Assembly (NCBI RefSeq): GCF_007097395.1
Contig: NZ_VKDC01000026.1
Span: forward strand, 41,333 to 105,332
Origin: Fulvivirga sp. M361
Lineage (GTDB): Bacteria > Bacteroidota > Bacteroidia > Cytophagales > Cyclobacteriaceae
Length of the DNA stretch: 64,000 nt
Direction of reading: 5' to 3'
Under the pieces are notes generated by a model. That model ran no database searches, was not told the origin of the DNA, and worked only from the letters and a program-made list of their open reading frames with translations. A program made the position numbers and the translations under genes. Positions 47,589-56,618 of the stretch are shown here, in pieces (positions within the stretch are counted from its first letter, which is position 1; the number at the start of each line of letters is the position of its first letter).

Positions 47589-48656
47589 CTATCTGAAATC
47601 TTTTAAGTGTTTTGCTATAATCGCCATGTTATCATCCGGTTTATCTACGTTACGCGGATAATAATAATAAATGAGCTGCTCAGGTTGTAATGCCACCACT
47701 TCCGGCAAATATTTATCCATAAGTGCATTATTTTCAGCGGGCATGTTGTGATTCTCAATTAACAAAAGTCCTTTTTTGCCTTTGTTATGAGCCGCTTCCA
47801 GAAACATTTTTCCTGGGCCGCCCAAAAGGTTTTTACCATTTTGTTCTACCTGTCCTCCGGCATCAACCGGCCAGGGCCGCCCATCACACCCCAGGTAATC
47901 CAAATCTTTAATACCGGCCATTGAATCAATGACCTCTTTCCTCCAGTTGGCATAGGCAAACAAATTGGTCACCTTATCGGGGTAGTTTCGTTTGATATGG
48001 GCATTGATCCTGGTAAAAAAACCTGAGAAAGCCTCATTATGAGCGGAAACATCCTCGAGATTAGCGATGTTCTCCCTGGCACCTTCTGAAAAGTCCTTTT
48101 TATCATAGATTTTGGGTTCATCCCAAATGATACCCTTTATGTTCCAGAGTTTAAATATCTTATTTACTGCTTTTGTGAAAAAATCAAAGGTTTGTTCATA
48201 ATGTATGCTACTATGCGTGCCCACGTTCCTATCCTTATAAAATGTGCCTTTTTCATTAATCATCCATGTATCAGGGTTTTGTACTGTAAAAACGCTTGGT
48301 ACTTTGGGCGCTCCTGCCAGTAATCCGGCCCACCTTGAAGGAACGGCAAAAACCTCCATCCCCAGTTTATTAGCCTCATTAACTATGATCTCAACATTTT
48401 CAACAGCGGCCCTGAGGTCCTGTTCCAAGATTGCTACGGAAACTACATTCGTACCAATATCAGCCATCCATTTCAGATCTTCTTTCACCTGCCTTGGTAC
48501 TAGCGTATACATGTGTGCTCTAAAATAGTAGGCATTCAAGGTCTTTTCAGAATTTCGCCCCCCCGGAGAAGCACATGACGCTACTTGAGGTGCAATACCC
48601 AAGGCAGCTGACCCTACTGCTGCTTTCTGTACAAAATCTCTTCTGCTTATTCCCAT
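47589..48656 (-). CDS. Tat-exported lipoprotein, possible TIM-barrel glycosidase
   Basis: 355 residues. The start SRRDFVQKAAVGSAALGIAP is a twin-arginine signal, followed by an Ala-Ser-Cys lipobox (Cys about residue 28), so the protein is folded before export and then lipidated. The mature part looks like a beta/alpha barrel (VKEDLKWMADIGTNVVSVAIL, VEIIVNEANKLGMEVFAVPS, IKGIIWDEPKIYD, KGLLLIENHNMP). The IIWDEPK strand end could carry a catalytic acid. I do not recognise a named family. It overlaps the GH28 gene by 10 bases within the uronate operon, so a role in oligouronide hydrolysis is likely but unproven. Confidence 0.75.
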   Translation of the reverse strand: MGISRRDFVQKAAVGSAALGIAPQVASCASPGGRNSEKTLNAYYFRAHMYTLVPRQVKEDLKWMADIGTNVVSVAILEQDLRAAVENVEIIVNEANKLGMEVFAVPSRWAGLLAGAPKVPSVFTVQNPDTWMINEKGTFYKDRNVGTHSSIHYEQTFDFFTKAVNKIFKLWNIKGIIWDEPKIYDKKDFSEGARENIANLEDVSAHNEAFSGFFTRINAHIKRNYPDKVTNLFAYANWRKEVIDSMAGIKDLDYLGCDGRPWPVDAGGQVEQNGKNLLGGPGKMFLEAAHNKGKKGLLLIENHNMPAENNALMDKYLPEVVALQPEQLIYYYYPRNVDKPDDNMAIIAKHLKDFR

Positions 48657-49966
48657 GATCCATCAATGGTTTTAAAATTGTCTTTTTCAAATACGGTTAC
48701 TTCCTCGGTATAAAACTCCTTCCTGAGACTATGACCTGATGTATACAGCGTGATATCTTTCATCAATACATCGTCAATATAGCCTAGAGTAAAATAGGCC
48801 TGCCGTGCTGCCAGGTCAATGCTGGTTTCAAGCTTAGGGTAATTCTTGTTTCCCCGGGGTTTTTTGGCTCCGGAAAAATCCGTTTCAGTGGATGCATGGA
48901 AAGTAATGTTACTGAAGGTCAGGTTTTTTATGTGACTTTCCGGATGCCCGGAAACCAGTATTTTTCCATCGCTAATGATCTTGATATTGGAAAAGGAATT
49001 ATTTCTTATCATGCCGTATGCCCGGTCCGGAACACGTTTGTCCACATCTATAAAAATAGGATATTCATACCGGTGCCGTGAATCGTTTTCAATGATCAGG
49101 TTGGTAAAGTTATTATGTTCGAATACCCCACCGTCCAACATAAACAGTGAAATGCCATAACGCGTTTTTCTGATCACAATATTAGAGAAAGAACAAAATC
49201 TCGTAGCCACATAGGAACCGGTACCAAATTTAATGGCTGCGTCATCACTTTCCAGAACGCAATTATTAACGACTATACTTTCTACGGTATCACGTCGTGA
49301 TTTCAGGCAGATGGCGTCATCTCCCGTACTGATAAAACTATCGGAGATCATGATGTTTTTGCTATCTACCAGGTCAATACCGTCTGTATTCGGACCAAAA
49401 AAAGGATTGATAATAGAGATGCCTCTAAATTTAACATTCTCACTTTTTTCTAATCGTATAGTATGACTTGGTGAGTTACGGAATAAGACACCTTCTATGG
49501 TCATATTCTGACAGTTTGTTAGCCTTATCCATGGCTCCGGACGTTCCAGCGCCTTGTAATCTTCATCCCAAAATGTATCACCTGCACCATCAATTATGCC
49601 ATCACCGCTAATAGACAGGTTTTGAAGGTCTTCCCCTCTTATGAAGGAAGGTTTTTCACCGGTATAATCTGACAGCGAAGTACTGGCCTGTAATATTGCT
49701 CCGGCCGCCAGATGTATTGACACCTGACTTTTTAAGGTGAGCGTACCACTGATGAACTTGCCCGCCGGAATATAAACCGTTCCGCCACCATTATCATAGC
49801 AAGATTGGATCGCCTTCTGGATAGCCTCCGTATCTAATGTGGTATCATTGGCAGTAGCGCCAAAATTAATAATGGTGTAAGGTCTCTGGTTTTCTTTGGA
49901 ATTAAAACCAAAGCCAAAAAGTAAAATTAAGATACAGCCGCACAAAAAAGACATCCTATAGTTCAT
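48647..49966 (-). CDS. GH28-like right-handed beta-helix protein, GHG histidine absent
   Basis: 439 residues with a signal peptide (about 1-22). The sequence is a parallel beta helix with many N/D-rich turns and the pectate lyase 3-like start FGATANDTTLDTEAIQKAIQSC. GH28 landmarks are present as NTDGIDLVDSKN and GDDAICLKS, which retain the three acidic residues, but at the usual GHG position it reads SDDAAIKFGTGSY and no RIK motif is visible. It probably acts in the periplasm on galacturonan oligomers. In the operon it follows the TRAP transporter, an arrangement that fits processing of imported material before or after uptake. Confidence 0.75.
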   Translation of the reverse strand: MNYRMSFLCGCILILLFGFGFNSKENQRPYTIINFGATANDTTLDTEAIQKAIQSCYDNGGGTVYIPAGKFISGTLTLKSQVSIHLAAGAILQASTSLSDYTGEKPSFIRGEDLQNLSISGDGIIDGAGDTFWDEDYKALERPEPWIRLTNCQNMTIEGVLFRNSPSHTIRLEKSENVKFRGISIINPFFGPNTDGIDLVDSKNIMISDSFISTGDDAICLKSRRDTVESIVVNNCVLESDDAAIKFGTGSYVATRFCSFSNIVIRKTRYGISLFMLDGGVFEHNNFTNLIIENDSRHRYEYPIFIDVDKRVPDRAYGMIRNNSFSNIKIISDGKILVSGHPESHIKNLTFSNITFHASTETDFSGAKKPRGNKNYPKLETSIDLAARQAYFTLGYIDDVLMKDITLYTSGHSLRKEFYTEEVTVFEKDNFKTIDGSWE

Positions 49967-50004
49967 GTTTATAGGACGAATAGTCTCAAACGAACCCTTA
50001 CGTA

Positions 50005-51303
50005 CTATAAACCAAACTTACCTGGAAGCCAAAGGCTGATCTGAGGAAAATATGTCACCAGCAATAGCGCTAAGATCATGACTATAAACAGTGGCATAAG
50101 CGGTTTTATGACCTTTTCTATCGAGGTTTTAGCTACACCACAACCTACAAATAATACAGATCCTACAGGGGGTGTGCAAAGACCAATACATAAGTTAAGC
50201 ACCATAACCACTCCAAAGTGTACCGGATCCATCCCCATGTTAGTCACCACAGGTAAAAATATAGGCGTAAAGATGAGTACTGCAGGGGTCATGTCCATAA
50301 ACACCCCTACAAATAGTAAGATCAGGTTGATGATCAATAACACGACAAACTCATTGTCACTAACGCCCAGCAGGAAATTACTTACATCCTGGGGAATATT
50401 TTCAAATGACATTACCCATGACATGCCCATGGAAGTACCGATCAGCAGCATAACAATAGAAGTAGTTTTCACCGTTTCCAGCAGTACATCGGGCAGGTCC
50501 CGTACTTTCACCTGGCGGTAAATACCCATAGATAATACCAGTGTATATACAACGGCAATGGCTGAGGCTTCCGTAGCCGTAAAGATGCCCCCTACTATAC
50601 CACCTATTACAATAAACAGCATTAAAAGACTGGGTAAAGCGTCTAACAATTTAAAGAAGGCGGTTTTCAATCCGGCGGCTTCTCCTACCGGATATTTTTT
50701 GACATACGCCCACACTCCCGCTATTGACATCAGAAATACACCTACCAGCAACCCAGGGAGATAACCAGCCACAAATAACGCCGCAATACTTACACCTCCA
50801 CTGGCAAGTGAATAAATAATAAGGATGTTACTGGGAGGTATAATAAGACCTGTAGTGGCACTGGTAATATTGACAGCAGCGCTGAAAGGACGTGAATACC
50901 CTTCTTTTTCCATCCGGTTGATCATAAACCCACCTATTGCAGAAGCAGCCGCTACGGCTGATCCGGAAATGGCCCCGAAAAGCATGCAGGCCAGAATATT
51001 CACAAAAGCCAGTCCTCCCGGCAATCGACCCACCAGTACTTTTGCAAAATCAATAAGGCGTTCTGCAATACCTCCCCTGTTCATGAGCTGCCCTGCCAAT
51101 ATAAAAAAGGGTATAGCCAATAAAGCAAAACTATCCAGGGCCGTAGCCATACGTTGTGCCAGCGTGGTGATAGACGGCATCATCGGAATACTTACCAACA
51201 TGGTAAACAATGAAGAGATACCAATGCTATAGGCTATCGGAACTCCAATGGCCAGTAGTAACAAAAATGAAAATACTAATATACCAACGTCTAAAAACTC
51301 CAT
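50005..51303 (-). CDS. dctM: TRAP transporter large permease DctM
   Basis: 432-residue inner-membrane protein with about 12 hydrophobic segments and the DctM features LAIGVPIAYSIG, MLFGAISGSAVAAASAIGGFMI, ITSATTGLIIPPSNILIIYS and NLCIGLCTPPVGSVLFVG. It is the transport subunit that moves the substrate with Na+ and works with the binding protein and the small subunit. Gap to dctQ is one base. The operon context (uxaC, uxuA, GH28) indicates uronates as substrate. Confidence 0.96.
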   Translation of the reverse strand: MEFLDVGILVFSFLLLLAIGVPIAYSIGISSLFTMLVSIPMMPSITTLAQRMATALDSFALLAIPFFILAGQLMNRGGIAERLIDFAKVLVGRLPGGLAFVNILACMLFGAISGSAVAAASAIGGFMINRMEKEGYSRPFSAAVNITSATTGLIIPPSNILIIYSLASGGVSIAALFVAGYLPGLLVGVFLMSIAGVWAYVKKYPVGEAAGLKTAFFKLLDALPSLLMLFIVIGGIVGGIFTATEASAIAVVYTLVLSMGIYRQVKVRDLPDVLLETVKTTSIVMLLIGTSMGMSWVMSFENIPQDVSNFLLGVSDNEFVVLLIINLILLFVGVFMDMTPAVLIFTPIFLPVVTNMGMDPVHFGVVMVLNLCIGLCTPPVGSVLFVGCGVAKTSIEKVIKPLMPLFIVMILALLLVTYFPQISLWLPGKFGL

Positions 51304-51304
51304 A

Positions 51305-51772
51305 TCAGGCAGGTGTGGTCATTTTATCTTTAACGTTATAAAAGCTATAAATCGTTATGAACAAGCCACTTAATGGGACACAAAGGTAAATATACCCTAA
51401 CGGTATTCCCAGTGTAGCAGATCGCTGTTCTAATAAAAAAGTAAGGTATACGAGGTGTCCTCCGCCGATCAACATTACCGGGATCACAAACAGGACTACC
51501 ATCAGATTAATAAAAATGTCCAGCTTAGCACGGCTTGCCGGCCCAAGCTTATTCGGCAATATTTCTATAGCAAGGTGTTGCCCCTTACCAGAAGCATAGG
51601 CAGCTCCTAACAACCCTAGCCAAATCAATAGGAATCCAGCCAATTCATCGGTAAAGGTGCTTGGCACTCTTATCACATAACGGGAAAATACCTGCCAAAC
51701 CACATCCACGACCATGAGCGCCATTAATACAATTAATATCTTCTCTAGAAACTGGTCAATCTTTTTTCTCAT
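51305..51772 (-). CDS. dctQ: TRAP transporter small permease DctQ
   Basis: 155 residues with four predicted membrane helices and the family motif (ADFLLIWLGLLGAAYASG, here DELAGFLLIWLGLLGAAYASGK) and the later GYIYLCVPLSGL. DctQ is required for function together with DctM. It begins 10 bases after the end of dctP and lies in the middle of the three-gene TRAP unit. Confidence 0.94.
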   Translation of the reverse strand: MRKKIDQFLEKILIVLMALMVVDVVWQVFSRYVIRVPSTFTDELAGFLLIWLGLLGAAYASGKGQHLAIEILPNKLGPASRAKLDIFINLMVVLFVIPVMLIGGGHLVYLTFLLEQRSATLGIPLGYIYLCVPLSGLFITIYSFYNVKDKMTTPA

Positions 51773-51782
51773 TCCAGATCTT

Positions 51783-52778
51783 TTAAGGTCGGGTAGTACT
51801 TTTTACAGCTTTTATTTGTTCGATCAATTCCATCATCTCAGGCTGTTCCCGGTAATCGTCATACATACTGCGAACCTTTTCCGCAAATGGTTCTTTGGGA
51901 GGATATACGATCTCTACACCTGCTTCTTTTACCGCAGCAAGACACTCTTGTTCAGAGGCTTGCCACAGTACCCGTTGATGAATGGCTGATTCCATTGCAG
52001 CAGCTTTCAACCAGCCTTGCTGTTCCGGAGTAAGGCTTTTCCAGGTACTGGTACCCACAATGAGAACGTCTGGTACAGAAGTATGCTCATTAATAGTGTA
52101 AAACTTACAAACTTCATAATGCCTGGAGAAAAAGAAACTGGGTGGATTGTTTTCCGCACCATCTACTACCCCCTGCTGAAGTGCTGTATAAAGTTCTCCC
52201 CATGCTATCGGAGTAGGTGAACCCCCTAATTGTTCTATCATGTTCACCGCAGTTTTACTTTTCTGAACACGAATCTTTAACCCACGAAGATCACCCGGTG
52301 TTTGTACTGGTTTTCCCTTTGTATAGAAGCTACGACTTCCTGCATCATAAAAACATAACCCTTTCAACCGATATTTTTCACCTTCATCCAGCAGCTGCTG
52401 CCCTACTACTCCATCAAGCGCCGCATAGCGATGCTCACGATTTCTAAAAATATACGGAAGGCTCAGAACCTCGTAGCCCGGCGCAAAATTCTCTAATACT
52501 GCTGCTGATACTTTTGTAAGGTCCAGGCTTCCGATCTGGAGTAACTCCAGACACTCTCTTTCCGCACCTAACTGACCACTAGGGTAAATAGCTAACTGCA
52601 TTTTTCCGCCTGATTTTTCTTCCAGTTTGGTAGCCATGAACTCCATACCTTTGTGTACCGGATGTGTGATATCCAACCCGTGGGCCAGGCGTAATACTTT
52701 CACTTTTTTCTCATCACCACAACCTAAGACAAGCACCAAGAACATTAAACCGAAAAGCAACTGTATGGATCTCATCAT
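51783..52778 (-). CDS. dctP: TRAP transporter solute-binding protein DctP (lipoprotein)
   Basis: 331 residues from ATG 52778 (an ATG at 52811 adds eleven residues and is less likely). The signal peptide ends in a Leu-Gly-Cys lipobox, so unlike most free periplasmic DctP proteins this one is anchored. The mature part has the DctP signature LRLAHGLDITHPVHKGMEFM, SGQLGAERECLELLQIGSLD, the Arg of KIRVQKS and the final LYTALQQGVVDGAENNPPSF motif with its conserved Asn. It binds an acidic sugar or organic acid; with uronate genes around, a hexuronate is the best guess. Confidence 0.92.
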   Translation of the reverse strand: MMRSIQLLFGLMFLVLVLGCGDEKKVKVLRLAHGLDITHPVHKGMEFMATKLEEKSGGKMQLAIYPSGQLGAERECLELLQIGSLDLTKVSAAVLENFAPGYEVLSLPYIFRNREHRYAALDGVVGQQLLDEGEKYRLKGLCFYDAGSRSFYTKGKPVQTPGDLRGLKIRVQKSKTAVNMIEQLGGSPTPIAWGELYTALQQGVVDGAENNPPSFFFSRHYEVCKFYTINEHTSVPDVLIVGTSTWKSLTPEQQGWLKAAAMESAIHQRVLWQASEQECLAAVKEAGVEIVYPPKEPFAEKVRSMYDDYREQPEMMELIEQIKAVKSTTRP

Positions 52779-52859
52779 AATTATGTACCTGGCAACCGGT
52801 ATGTAATGCATACGTAAGCTACGCGGGCGAAATTAACTTTTTTTACTTTAACGATATTA

Positions 52860-54278
52860 TCAGAAGTTAAAATAGTTTTTGGCATTGTAATAACATATGT
52901 TTTTGATCATACCACTAAGTAGCTCTATGTCATAAGGTATTTCACCATTGACTACATCTTTTCCGATTAAATTACACAGTATCCTTCTGAAATATTCATG
53001 CCTGGGGTAAGACATAAAACTTCTTGAATCGGTCAACATTCCTACAAAATGACTTATCAGCCCCATGTTTGATAGGGTATTCATCTGTCGTTCCATACCA
53101 TCTTTTTGATCAAGGAACCACCATCCCGATCCAAACTGCACTTTCCCGGCTACTGAACCATGATTAAAGTTACCGATCATGGTAGCTATCGTTTCATTGT
53201 CTGAAGGGTTCAGGTTATAAAGAATGGTTTTGGCAAGTTGATCTGAATTATCCAGATGACTTAAAAACTGTGAGAGCGTACGAGCCTGACTGAAATCGCC
53301 AATGGAGTCAAACCCTGTATCAGGACCCAATACGCGTAGCATTCGCTCATTGTTATTGCGAATAGCCCCGATATGATATTGCTGTGTCCATCCCTGCCGG
53401 TGGTAGAGCTTACTCAACGCTATCAAAACGGCATACTTGAATTTGTGTAACTCACCTGCTGCAAGGGCAGAACCACCCATAACTTTCAAAAATATCTTGT
53501 TTACCTCTGAAGGTGTGACCTTTTCGTAATAGAATTGCTCCAACCCATGGTCCGACAATCTGCAGCCGTTTTCATGAAAGAACAGTATCCTTTTCTCCAA
53601 GGCTTCGATCAAAGCGCTAAATGAATCAATATGAACACCGGTTAGCTCTGACAGGCGCTCTATATATTTCAGGTAACCGGGTACATTTTCTGCAGCATAT
53701 GCTTTATCAGGACGAAAAGTAGGTAATACTTTAATTTCAAACTCTTTCTTCAGCTTAATATGATGCTCCAGGCTATCGATAGGATCATCTGTAGTACATA
53801 CTACCTCTACATTCATCTTGCGAAGAATATTGCGGCTGCTAAACTCCTTGGTATTAAGTTTCGATGTGGCCTCTGTATAAATGGCCCTGGCGGTATCCGC
53901 ATTTAAGATATCATTGATGCCAAAATACCTCCTTAGCTCTAAGTGGGTCCAGTGATACAATGGATTTCTTAGTGTAAAAGGTACTGTATCCGCCCATTTA
54001 TAAAATTTATCCTCATCTGAAGCGTTTCCGGTAATGAATTTTTCTTCAATACCGTTAGCACGCATAGCTCTCCATTTGTAGTGGTCTCCTTCAAGCCATA
54101 TCTCTGTAAGGGTTTTAAATTGCCGGTCATTGGCAAGGTCTTCAGGTGATAAGTGGCAATGATAGTCTATGATGGGCATCTGGCTGGCATGCTCATGGTA
54201 GAGCTCTTCTGCTATTTCATTTTCCAGAAGAAAGTCAGCGCCAATAAATTGTTTGAAGCTTATGTCGTTGATATTCAC
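52860..54278 (-). CDS. uxaC: Glucuronate isomerase UxaC
   Basis: 472 residues from GTG 54278; an ATG at 54326 exists but overlaps uxuA by 37 bases, while family alignments start near the GTG (VNINDISFKQF). UxaC signatures include the metal motif DYHCHLSP near residue 40, the GDHYKWRAMRANG segment, the STAKLN-like helix and the late SYPRHEYFRRILCN. The enzyme interconverts D-glucuronate and D-fructuronate, and also D-galacturonate and D-tagaturonate. It lies 11 bases after uxuA and 81 bases before dctP. Confidence 0.94.
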   Translation of the reverse strand: MNINDISFKQFIGADFLLENEIAEELYHEHASQMPIIDYHCHLSPEDLANDRQFKTLTEIWLEGDHYKWRAMRANGIEEKFITGNASDEDKFYKWADTVPFTLRNPLYHWTHLELRRYFGINDILNADTARAIYTEATSKLNTKEFSSRNILRKMNVEVVCTTDDPIDSLEHHIKLKKEFEIKVLPTFRPDKAYAAENVPGYLKYIERLSELTGVHIDSFSALIEALEKRILFFHENGCRLSDHGLEQFYYEKVTPSEVNKIFLKVMGGSALAAGELHKFKYAVLIALSKLYHRQGWTQQYHIGAIRNNNERMLRVLGPDTGFDSIGDFSQARTLSQFLSHLDNSDQLAKTILYNLNPSDNETIATMIGNFNHGSVAGKVQFGSGWWFLDQKDGMERQMNTLSNMGLISHFVGMLTDSRSFMSYPRHEYFRRILCNLIGKDVVNGEIPYDIELLSGMIKNICYYNAKNYFNF

Positions 54279-54289
54279 TATAAATAAAT

Positions 54290-55477
54290 TTAAATGGTCA
54301 ATTGGAGGGCTTTTTTTATACCCCATTCCACTCCTCGTATTTCTGCCAGTCCTTTTAACCTGCCTATACCTGAATATCCGGGGTTGGTTTTTTTTTCAAG
54401 ATCGTCGATCATTTGATGACCATGATCCGGCCTCATCGGCATATGTATGTCCCCTCTACCGGATTCTTTTCTGCGAACCATTTCCTGCAATAGTGATCTG
54501 ATCACTTCATACATGTCAACATCTCCTGCCAGATGGTCTGCTTCGTAGAAGTTACCGTACGCATCTCTTAAAGTACTTCTTAAATGAACAAAGTGTATTC
54601 GACTACCAAATTGTGTAGCCATAAAAGCCAGGTCATTATCCGGGCGCACTCCAAAAGAGCCCGTACAGAAGGTCAAGCCATTGGCTGTAGTATCAACAGC
54701 ATCAAACAAATACTGCACATCTTCAGCCGTACTTACCACTCTGGGCAGTCCGAACAGTGGAAAAGGCGGGTCATCGGGATGAATGGCCATATTTACGCCT
54801 GCTTCTTCAGCCACCGGGATGATTTCTTTCAAAAATTCTATGATGTTGGACCTAAGTCCATTGGCGTCAATACCCTCGTAGTCGCTAAGTTTATGCTTAA
54901 AATCAGTGACTGTATAGGATTCTTCTGCTCCCGGCAAGCCGGCCAAAATATTTTTCACCAACAGGTCACGGGCATTCTGGTCCATACTTTTGAGTAGCTT
55001 TTCTGCCACTATCACTTCATCGTTACTATATGATGTGTTTTCTCTTTTCAGGATAAAAAGGTCAAAGGCTGTCATGGCTGCCCGGTCATAGCGAAGGGCA
55101 CGGGCGCCATTGGCCAGCTCATACCCCAGATCAGTACGCGTCCAATCCAACACCGGCATAAAATTGTAGCAAACCGTTTTTATACCTTCTTTTCCGAGGT
55201 TGCGGATAGATGTCTTATAATTATCTATATATTCCAGGTAATTCCCTTTTCTGGTTTTAATATCTTCATGAACAGGGATACTTTCCACCACACTCCATAC
55301 AAGTCTTTTTGATGCGATCTCCTTAATACGTTTTTTTATTTCTTCACTGGTCCAGGCCACACCATTGGAAATATGATGTAAGGCCGTAACAACACCTGTG
55401 GCCCCTGCCTGACTAATATGGGCAAGTTTAACAGGATCATTGGGTCCATACCAGCGCATGGTTTGAATAAAGCTCAT
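54290..55477 (-). CDS. uxuA: Mannonate dehydratase UxuA
   Basis: 395 residues. The UxuA pattern is clear: [24 protein letters not shown] at the start, GVAWTSEEI, the metal-binding region [20 protein letters not shown] with His and Asp, [17 protein letters not shown] and the end part [15 protein letters not shown] with His/Asp ligands. It dehydrates D-mannonate to KDG. Gap to the SDR gene is 2 bases, so it is in the same transcript and second in the operon. Confidence 0.96.
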   Translation of the reverse strand: MSFIQTMRWYGPNDPVKLAHISQAGATGVVTALHHISNGVAWTSEEIKKRIKEIASKRLVWSVVESIPVHEDIKTRKGNYLEYIDNYKTSIRNLGKEGIKTVCYNFMPVLDWTRTDLGYELANGARALRYDRAAMTAFDLFILKRENTSYSNDEVIVAEKLLKSMDQNARDLLVKNILAGLPGAEESYTVTDFKHKLSDYEGIDANGLRSNIIEFLKEIIPVAEEAGVNMAIHPDDPPFPLFGLPRVVSTAEDVQYLFDAVDTTANGLTFCTGSFGVRPDNDLAFMATQFGSRIHFVHLRSTLRDAYGNFYEADHLAGDVDMYEVIRSLLQEMVRRKESGRGDIHMPMRPDHGHQMIDDLEKKTNPGYSGIGRLKGLAEIRGVEWGIKKALQLTI

Positions 55478-55479
55478 AA

Positions 55480-56298
55480 TTATACTCCGCTAAAAGCACT
55501 GAATCCACCGTCAATAGGGATAATAGTGCCGGTTACAAATTTAGAAGCATCTGAACACAGCCATATCAACGTGCCTGCCAGTTCTTCCGGTGCTCCGAAA
55601 CGTCCGAAAGGCGTATGCTCCACAATAGTCTTACCACGTGCTGTAAGTGAACCGTCCTCGTTCGTTAGCAGGCTCCTGTTTTGATCGGTAAGAAAGAAAC
55701 CCGGGGCAAGGGCATTGACCCTGAAACCTTCACCAAATTTGCCGGCAAGCTCCACCGCCAGCCATTTGGTATAGTTATCAATAGATGCCTTAGCTGAGGA
55801 ATATCCCATAACCCGTGTAAGAGGTTGCTGAGCAGACATAGATGAGATGTTTATGATACATCCGGCTTTGGCGGATATCATAGGTTCCAAAAACACCTGG
55901 GTGGGAATTACACTCCCCAGGTAATTGAGTTCCAACACCTTTTTGGTATCTGCTACCGAAAGATCTAAAATGCTTTGATCCGGCCCAACAGTAGAACCAG
56001 GCATATTGCCACCCGCTGCGTTGATCAATACATCTATTTTGCCATAATCATTCAGCAGCTCAGCACGTACGGATCTCATTACTTCCTCATCAAGTACATC
56101 TGATCGATAGGCTTTGATCTTCCACCCGTTTTGCTCCGCTTCCACCAGTAGTTCATCTGATTTTTCCGGATCACGATCCAGCAGCGCTATTGCCACACCT
56201 TCCCGGGCCAGCGCTCTGGCCATCGCCGTTCCTAAAATACCCGAACCACCAGAAATGGCGGCTACTTTGCCATTGAGATTAAATAAAGTCTGTATCAT
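55480..56298 (-). CDS. SDR-family fructuronate reductase (UxuB type)
   Basis: 272 residues of the classical short-chain dehydrogenase form: [15 protein letters not shown] near residue 18 for NAD(P), NAAGGN near 92, the catalytic Ser in NISSMSAQQ and YSSAK near 165, ending [16 protein letters not shown]. In Bacteroidota this kind of SDR sits next to uxuA and reduces D-fructuronate to D-mannonate in place of the non-homologous UxuB of E. coli. Being first in the operon fits this. Reduction of tagaturonate is an alternative, needed to feed the altronate dehydratase present in the same operon. Confidence 0.85.
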   Translation of the reverse strand: MIQTLFNLNGKVAAISGGSGILGTAMARALAREGVAIALLDRDPEKSDELLVEAEQNGWKIKAYRSDVLDEEVMRSVRAELLNDYGKIDVLINAAGGNMPGSTVGPDQSILDLSVADTKKVLELNYLGSVIPTQVFLEPMISAKAGCIINISSMSAQQPLTRVMGYSSAKASIDNYTKWLAVELAGKFGEGFRVNALAPGFFLTDQNRSLLTNEDGSLTARGKTIVEHTPFGRFGAPEELAGTLIWLCSDASKFVTGTIIPIDGGFSAFSGV

Positions 56299-56618
56299 TT
56301 GAATGTATTCCTATTGTGTGACTTTTGAACCAACAGACACCCTTACAATAGTACTCAGATTAATAGAAGATTTTAGTAATACATGCAATACAGGAACTAT
56401 GCAGCCCCATTTTTGAACGATTGTTACCACTTCTCATGGTTTCATTTACTATCCTATCATGACAACTCTTAAAGACAATTTAATAAGACGGCTTGAGATG
56501 TTATATTAAACACCTCTTTATGTACTGCGCTGTCTGCTCACGGTATGTGTCCAAATCAACAGAGCATTATTTCATCTTATTAATACTACCGTAGCGGCTA
56601 CCTGCATTATTGTCAGAA
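56299..56618. other. Promoter region of the uronate operon
   Basis: This 320-base gap separates the second GH28 gene from the SDR gene. It must hold the promoter of the nine-gene operon. No exact TAnnTTTG box was found; a perfect GTAGC-G-GCTAC palindrome lies near 56592-56602. Confidence 0.4.

Noticed and set aside
54279..54326. ATG start for uxaC at 54326
   Set aside because: It would overlap uxuA by 37 bases and add residues not found in the family; GTG 54278 fits better.
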